A DNA stretch of 7,754 nucleotides from Bacillota bacterium (GTDB taxonomy: Bacteria; Bacillota; Sulfobacillia; Sulfobacillales; Sulfobacillaceae), in assembly GCA_023381095.1 (NCBI GenBank), contig JAMCTO010000075.1, positions 1-7,754 on the forward strand. Direction: 5' to 3'. The notes beneath the pieces were generated by a model. It had not been told where the DNA came from, did no database searches, and saw only the letters and a program-made list of their open reading frames with translations. Both the position numbers and the translations under genes were made by a program. Shown piece after piece: positions 4,486-7,754 of the stretch; the stretch's first letter is position 1, and every line of letters begins with the position of its first letter.

Positions 4486-6690
4486 TCATTCGGATACATC
4501 CGATTCAAACAACGAGAGTTGTTGCTGTTGCTTGTTGGCCAGAGCAAGGTTCTTAGCCGCCACACGCCAATACGCCGGTTTTAATTCACACCCAATAAAC
4601 TCACGCCCCAGTTTAACAGCCATATAGCCTTCGCTCCCAATCCCAGCAAACGGCGATAAAATGGTTTCCCTGGGATTACTCCACAATCGAATACACCGTT
4701 CAATGGTGCCAAGTTGTAACGGCGCAATATGCCGCTCATCATCGGCTTCTCGCCCTTCCGCCACATTCAAAGTGTCGCTTTCCCGAATGCCATACCACAC
4801 GGGATGAGCCCATTCAATCCATTCATCATTTGTGCAATCGGGATGAATGGGTACCGGATTATCTCCAGGTTTTCGGAACAACAAAATGTAATCTGCTAGT
4901 GCGGGGCGCATCCAACTACTGTCTTTCCGTAATTGCACAAACAATAACCCTTTGGCATGCGTTCGAATTGCTTGAGCTTGGGGGTCTTTATCAATCGTGA
5001 CTTCGCCATGATAAATCCATCCTGCCGCAGTATACGCCCGGATAAGATCCCCCCGAAAATCCTTTAAGCCAATCCAGCCATCCCGTTCCTTCATGGCCGC
5101 CACTTGCGCACAATGTACCGCCGTTAATCGTCCGGGCATCGTTACTCGCAAGAGTTCATCTAACAAAAACCGATAATGTTGGAAAAACTCCTCCGCTGTC
5201 GCATTATTCCCCATATCGCGTTCAGACGGGGAATAGGTATAGAGACTCAAAAATGGCGGGGAATATACGGATAAACCAATACTATCCGAGGCCACTTCTT
5301 TTAAGCGTTCCACACTGTCCCCCAACAGTAACCGCCAATGGGATCCCTCCGCCATATCTTCTACGTAATCCGCCGTCGTCGTAGTGTATTGGGCTAACTC
5401 ATCCTGTTCATAAGGTTGCATATAGCAAATCAACTCCTTCTGCATCGTTAGAGCTTCGTGTTCTTTCCCCCGCACGTTCTCTAAAATCGGGCGTTCGGCC
5501 TCACTTAAAACGACATGCACGGCCACGGGTTGGGTTTGTCCAAACCGATAACACCGCCGAATGGCTTGATACCACCCTTCCCAACTATCATTCAAGCCTA
5601 CAAACACTATTTGATGGGCGTTTTGCAAATTCATCCCAAATCCCGCAATTTTCACTTTGGTAATGAGAATGCGAAGATTGCCGTCTTGAAATTGCTCCAA
5701 CACTCGTTGCTTGGTTTCCGGATCATCTTTACCTTCCATCAAGGCACTCTCTGGCAATTGCGCATGAAGTAAGCGCCCTTCCTCGTTTAACCCCACCCAC
5801 ACAATCCATTGCCCCGGGGTCGATTGAATGAGCTGTATGGTTTCTGCAACGCGGTCCTCCAAGGTTTGTTTCCGAATGGCTACGCGGTCTTGAATGCCAT
5901 GAATGCCCATAAAGAAGAGTTTATCTGGAGAGGTGATCTCCGACGCCACCCAATGCGGTATGACCGTCAAAGGAGGTAAGGTATAGGCAGACGCATCATA
6001 GCCCAAATCTGCGGGGGTCCGAATAGCTAAACCCCATGAGGCTAACCACCGATAAAACGCCCCACGAGCATGTCCCTTGAGTCGCCATCCCGCATCATCA
6101 TGCACAAAATACGCAGCTAACATATTCACCCGACTACTAATGCCCAAAAACTCCGCGTGATTGGCAATTTCGGTAATATCATTTGGCGCAGGCGTGGCCG
6201 TACAACAGAGGCGAAAGGGTGTATCGGCCCATTGCATCGTCAGTTGTTGCCGGTATTTCCCGTCGACGCTTTTCAAAATGCTGGACTCATCCAGTACCAC
6301 CGCACCAAAATCGCGGGGGTCAAACTGATCCGCCATTTCATAATTGGTAATATTCACCCCGTCGATGAGATCCTCCCCCCGCCGGGTATAGTGCACCACC
6401 ACATCAAAGTTCTGAGCTTCCCGGACCGTTTGACGAGCCACGGATAAGGGCGCAATAATCAACGTGCGAAGACCTTTCTCTCGATACAGCATATGCGCCC
6501 ATTGCACTTGCATCGCGGTTTTACCCAAACCGGTATCGGCAAAAATGGCAGCGCGACCTTTCCGTAGAGCCCACCGCGTAATATCCCGTTGAAAGGGAAA
6601 CAAGCGGGGATGTAAATCCGCATCCGCCACCGTCAATCCGGTTTCGGGGGCCACTTGAATTTTGTGGGTCAAAAATTCATCATACGTCAT
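4486..6690 (-). CDS. SNF2-family helicase fused to beta-class DNA methyltransferase
   Basis: At 734 aa this joins a DNA-translocating ATPase and a modification domain in one chain. The start is ATG at 6690, with AAAGGAG (6701-6707) 10 nt upstream. It overlaps the upstream gene by 11 nt. The ATPase shows FPFQRDITRWAL (31-42), Walker A ADTGLGKT (51-58), DEAD-like DESS (134-137), TATP (164-167), ILITKVKIAGFGMNLQ (341-356) and motif VI QAIRRCYRFGQTQPV (375-389). The methyltransferase begins near HWRLLLGDSVERL (451-463), with motif IV YSPPF (476-480) and motif I LSPFAGIGSEGYMAVKLG (678-695), then FIGCELKPAYW. The IV-to-I order again marks the beta class. No nuclease motif or extra domain is visible, unlike single-chain restriction enzymes such as the type ISP family. 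The tail QQQQLSLFES (721-730) contains a textbook sliding-clamp-binding pentapeptide. Likely role: modification of the element's DNA coupled to ATP-driven movement (inference). Confidence 0.9.
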   Translation of the reverse strand: MTYDEFLTHKIQVAPETGLTVADADLHPRLFPFQRDITRWALRKGRAAIFADTGLGKTAMQVQWAHMLYREKGLRTLIIAPLSVARQTVREAQNFDVVVHYTRRGEDLIDGVNITNYEMADQFDPRDFGAVVLDESSILKSVDGKYRQQLTMQWADTPFRLCCTATPAPNDITEIANHAEFLGISSRVNMLAAYFVHDDAGWRLKGHARGAFYRWLASWGLAIRTPADLGYDASAYTLPPLTVIPHWVASEITSPDKLFFMGIHGIQDRVAIRKQTLEDRVAETIQLIQSTPGQWIVWVGLNEEGRLLHAQLPESALMEGKDDPETKQRVLEQFQDGNLRILITKVKIAGFGMNLQNAHQIVFVGLNDSWEGWYQAIRRCYRFGQTQPVAVHVVLSEAERPILENVRGKEHEALTMQKELICYMQPYEQDELAQYTTTTADYVEDMAEGSHWRLLLGDSVERLKEVASDSIGLSVYSPPFLSLYTYSPSERDMGNNATAEEFFQHYRFLLDELLRVTMPGRLTAVHCAQVAAMKERDGWIGLKDFRGDLIRAYTAAGWIYHGEVTIDKDPQAQAIRTHAKGLLFVQLRKDSSWMRPALADYILLFRKPGDNPVPIHPDCTNDEWIEWAHPVWYGIRESDTLNVAEGREADDERHIAPLQLGTIERCIRLWSNPRETILSPFAGIGSEGYMAVKLGREFIGCELKPAYWRVAAKNLALANKQQQQLSLFESDVSE
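4507..4521 (-). other. QLSLF clamp-binding-like motif at the C-terminus of the fusion protein
   Basis: Residues 724-728 (QLSLF) equal the bacterial beta-clamp-binding consensus QL(S/D)LF. They sit in a probably flexible Gln-rich tail seven residues from the end. That is where clamp ligands such as polymerases and mismatch-repair proteins often carry it. Binding is inferred, not shown. Confidence 0.6.
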
Positions 6691-7372
6691 GCGACACACG
6701 CTCCTTTATGGGCTGATGGGAGGGAAGAGTCAACGGGGGAAGGGGCCAATCCGCCACTTCAGGCACCCACCGTCGCTGAAAGTACTCTTGTCCCCAAAAC
6801 CGGCGTGTCCATATAAATTCCGTGAGGTCACCATGAAATAAATCCGCACTGGCCCCCGTCCAATGCGTCACCGTGTCACAGACTACAACCGTATGATCCG
6901 CTCCTGCTGGAACGCGGGGAGGGGCAATCCCCGGAGGCAGTAACCAAATTCGACACGTCACAGGATTGGAACCTGCAGGATCGGGCCATTCTACGGTTTG
7001 GACGGTGAGGGGCATCCCCCGCCGAATCCAGTATCCGGCCCACAGTTCCAAGAACGTCGTCAACAGTAGATGCCGCTGAGGACCTCCGAGTACCGTCACG
7101 GGCACCGTGTCCCATGTATCTTGCGCCCAGTCTAACGCGGTAGCGGGGAATTCCCCACCCAACGGAATCCACCGCTGGTCATACTGCGCGGGGGGCCAAT
7201 GCGCCTTGCGTCGTAATTGCCGCCACGCGGTAAACCGAGGACACGACTCCCGACAACTCAAGGGGTACCATCCACACTGCACAACCAACGGACAGGGCTC
7301 TGAAAGAAGATCTAATCCCGTATCAGGAACAGCGGCCCGAAACTGCTGAAACTTGGTAGAAGTCGGGATCAT
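6680..7372 (-). CDS. Unknown 230-aa Trp-rich protein, possible degenerate helicase loader
   Basis: The ATG start overlaps the TGA of the HicB-like gene (ATGA), and the end overlaps the SNF2 fusion gene by 11 nt, so it is coupled on both sides. It is very rich in Trp (15 of 230) and Pro. C27, C33, C40 and C44 (PCPLVVQCGWYPLSCRESCP) could bind zinc. The middle, VPVTVLGGPQRHLLLTTFLELWAGYWIRRGMPL (90-122), has the shape of a P-loop strand plus helix but no GKT. TVVVCDTVTHW (161-171) resembles a degenerate Walker B strand. Zinc site, P-loop-like strand and Walker B-like strand follow the order in DnaC-type helicase loaders, and a replicative helicase lies downstream. This is a weak analogy and I do not recognise the family. 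Three G/C near-palindromes lie inside the gene, writing GIAPPR, RRGMP and GGEFP. Confidence 0.8.
   Translation of the reverse strand: MIPTSTKFQQFRAAVPDTGLDLLSEPCPLVVQCGWYPLSCRESCPRFTAWRQLRRKAHWPPAQYDQRWIPLGGEFPATALDWAQDTWDTVPVTVLGGPQRHLLLTTFLELWAGYWIRRGMPLTVQTVEWPDPAGSNPVTCRIWLLPPGIAPPRVPAGADHTVVVCDTVTHWTGASADLFHGDLTEFIWTRRFWGQEYFQRRWVPEVADWPLPPLTLPSHQPIKERVSHDV
6913..6934. repeat. G/C near-palindrome copy, extended
   Basis: Plus strand CGC-GGGG-a-GGGG-caat-CCCC-GG. It encodes PGIAPPR in the 230-aa protein. Confidence 0.5.
7009..7024. repeat. G/C near-palindrome copy, opposite orientation
   Basis: Plus strand GGGG-cat-CCCCC-GCCG. It encodes RRGMP in the 230-aa protein. Confidence 0.5.
7145..7156. 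repeat. Perfect 12-bp palindrome, related to the G/C element
   Basis: GGGGAATTCCCC is exactly palindromic. It encodes GEFP in the 230-aa protein. Confidence 0.5.
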
Positions 7373-7644
7373 AGGGGGAATCCCCCCGCCGAAGATGCTT
7401 CTGGAGGTTGCGGGTACACGATGCCGACCCCATCAAGCGGGGGAATTGGCAAATGGTCATAAATAATCCGCACCAACCATTCCTCCAACATCGCTTGCGC
7501 TTCGGCCACCGCTTCCGCTGCAGTGGCCCCATCCGCCAACACCCCCATATATCCCGGGATCGTACTAAAGAACCGTCCATCGGGTAGCTGGTCTACAGTC
7601 ACTCTTGCCATAGCTTTGGTAATGTAGTCCGATAACATGCCCAT
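7369..7644 (-). CDS. HicB-like protein, no HicA partner visible
   Basis: The start is ATG at 7644, with a strong AAAGGAGG (7655-7662) 10 nt upstream. ATG at 7638 is also in frame, and the frame beginning at 7698 overlaps the preceding gene. At 91 aa it has the HicB-family pattern: MLSDYITKAMARVTVDQLPDG, then FFSTIPGYMGVLADGATAAEAVAEA (25-49), then AQAMLEEWLVRIIYDHLPIPPLDG (49-72). In HicAB toxin-antitoxin pairs this partly degraded RNase H-like fold neutralises the HicA RNA-cleaving toxin. Here neither neighbour resembles HicA and no DNA-binding domain follows, so it may be a solitary HicB with another role, or HicA may lie outside the window. The last residues, AGGFPL, are written by a G/C near-palindrome, and TGA overlaps the next ATG. 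Confidence 0.85.
   Translation of the reverse strand: MGMLSDYITKAMARVTVDQLPDGRFFSTIPGYMGVLADGATAAEAVAEAQAMLEEWLVRIIYDHLPIPPLDGVGIVYPQPPEASSAGGFPL
7374..7391. repeat. G/C near-palindrome copy, opposite orientation
   Basis: Plus strand GGGGG-aat-CCCCCC-GCCG. It encodes the AGGFP end of the HicB-like protein, and its G-run probably acts as ribosome binding site for the 230-aa gene. Confidence 0.55.
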
Positions 7645-7654
7645 GCTTAATAAG

Positions 7655-7662
7655 CCTCCTTT
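7655..7662 (-). promoter_or_regulatory. Strong ribosome binding site of the HicB-like gene
   Basis: The minus-strand AAAGGAGG is a full match to the anti-Shine-Dalgarno core. It starts 2 nt after the stop codon of the preceding gene and decides the start at 7644. Confidence 0.8.
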
Positions 7663-7664
7663 CG

Positions 7665-7754
7665 TTATTCGGGAGAATCCCCTGCGGGGGCATCCCATGC
7701 CACCGGATGGTGAGCCATCCAGTCCACCAGTGCTGCCCGGCGATATACGACATC
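7665..7754 (-). CDS. C-terminal end of an unknown protein (29 residues visible)
   Basis: The frame is open from the window edge to TAA (7665-7667). It reads DVVYRRAALVDWMAHHPVAW followed by DAPAGDSPE. The stop sits directly before the ribosome binding site of the HicB-like gene, the normal gene-to-gene arrangement here. An overlapping frame (7565-7753) runs deep into the HicB-like gene and is a shadow. The tail does not look like HicA. A G/C near-palindrome writes the final PAGDSPE. Function cannot be judged. Confidence 0.6.
   Translation of the reverse strand, partial: DVVYRRAALVDWMAHHPVAWDAPAGDSPE
7671..7696. repeat. G/C near-palindrome copy, interrupted
   Basis: Plus strand GGG-agaat-CCCC-tgc-GGGGG-cat-CCC. 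It encodes the final DAPAGDSP residues of the partial protein, just before its stop. Confidence 0.4.

Noticed and set aside
4486..6690. Reading the SNF2 and methyltransferase pair as a DISARM or BREX defence system
   Set aside because: No DrmA/DrmB, PglZ, BrxL or nuclease gene is visible. The surrounding genes are replication genes, so an element-borne modification role fits better.
7374..7391. G/C near-palindrome as a rho-independent terminator between HicB and the 230-aa gene
   Set aside because: No U-run follows, the loop would be only about 3 nt, and the two genes overlap by ATGA, so termination here makes little sense.
7565..7753. Minus-strand frame of 62 codons overlapping the start of the HicB-like gene
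   Set aside because: The neighbouring frame ends in TAA at 7665 immediately before the HicB ribosome binding site, which is the normal gene arrangement here.
1..7754. CRISPR array, tRNA or rRNA genes
   Set aside because: No regularly spaced direct repeats and no tRNA or rRNA hallmark sequences were seen. Coding sequence fills almost the whole window.

Overview
The window is a tightly packed block of genes, all read from the minus strand. In transcription order they run from position 7754 down to position 1. The content is a DNA-replication and DNA-modification module of the kind carried by phages, prophages and phage-like plasmids: a DnaB-like replicative helicase, a CHC2/Toprim primase, a SNF2-helicase/methyltransferase fusion, a separate DNA methyltransferase, a HicB-type protein, a ThyX-like protein and several small unknown proteins. 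Strong AAAGGAG(G) ribosome binding sites precede most genes. With the moderate GC content this suggests a Bacillota-type or similar bacterial host, but the host cannot be named from the sequence. No structural, packaging, lysis or integrase genes are visible.

Layout in transcription order: the C-terminal tail of an unknown protein (7754-7665); an orphan HicB-like protein (7644-7369); a Trp-rich, Cys-containing 230-aa unknown protein, possibly a degenerate helicase loader (7372-6680); a 734-aa SNF2 ATPase fused to a beta-class DNA methyltransferase with a C-terminal QLSLF clamp-binding-like motif (6690-4486); a 437-aa beta-class DNA methyltransferase (4472-3159); a 72-aa unknown protein (3141-2923); a DnaB-like helicase (2877-1648); and a primase (1643-762). 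A sigma70-type promoter with a palindrome in its spacer overlaps the primase stop codon. It would drive the last two genes: a 91-aa unknown (681-406) and a ThyX-like protein (418 to the window edge). Gene junctions overlap or are only 4-45 nt apart, except for the 80-nt promoter gap, so the region reads as one operon with an internal promoter.

How the genes probably work together (inference): helicase and primase, perhaps with the 230-aa protein as loader, would replicate the element. The two methyltransferases would modify its DNA, possibly as protection against host restriction, and the SNF2 motor may track along DNA or be tethered to the sliding clamp. The ThyX-like protein points to nucleotide metabolism, but its signature motif is badly eroded.

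Two structural oddities stand out. First, bases 1-66 are an exact inverted copy of primase bases 1048-1113. They cut into the ThyX-like gene and look like a contig-end or amplification chimera unless read data show otherwise. Second, a short G-run/AT/C-run near-palindrome with a CGC or GCCG edge recurs about ten times in both orientations. It lies almost always inside coding sequence, where it writes Gly/Asp/Ser/Pro turns or protein tails. This looks like a dispersed short palindromic element or protein-binding site and is the best candidate here for something undescribed.
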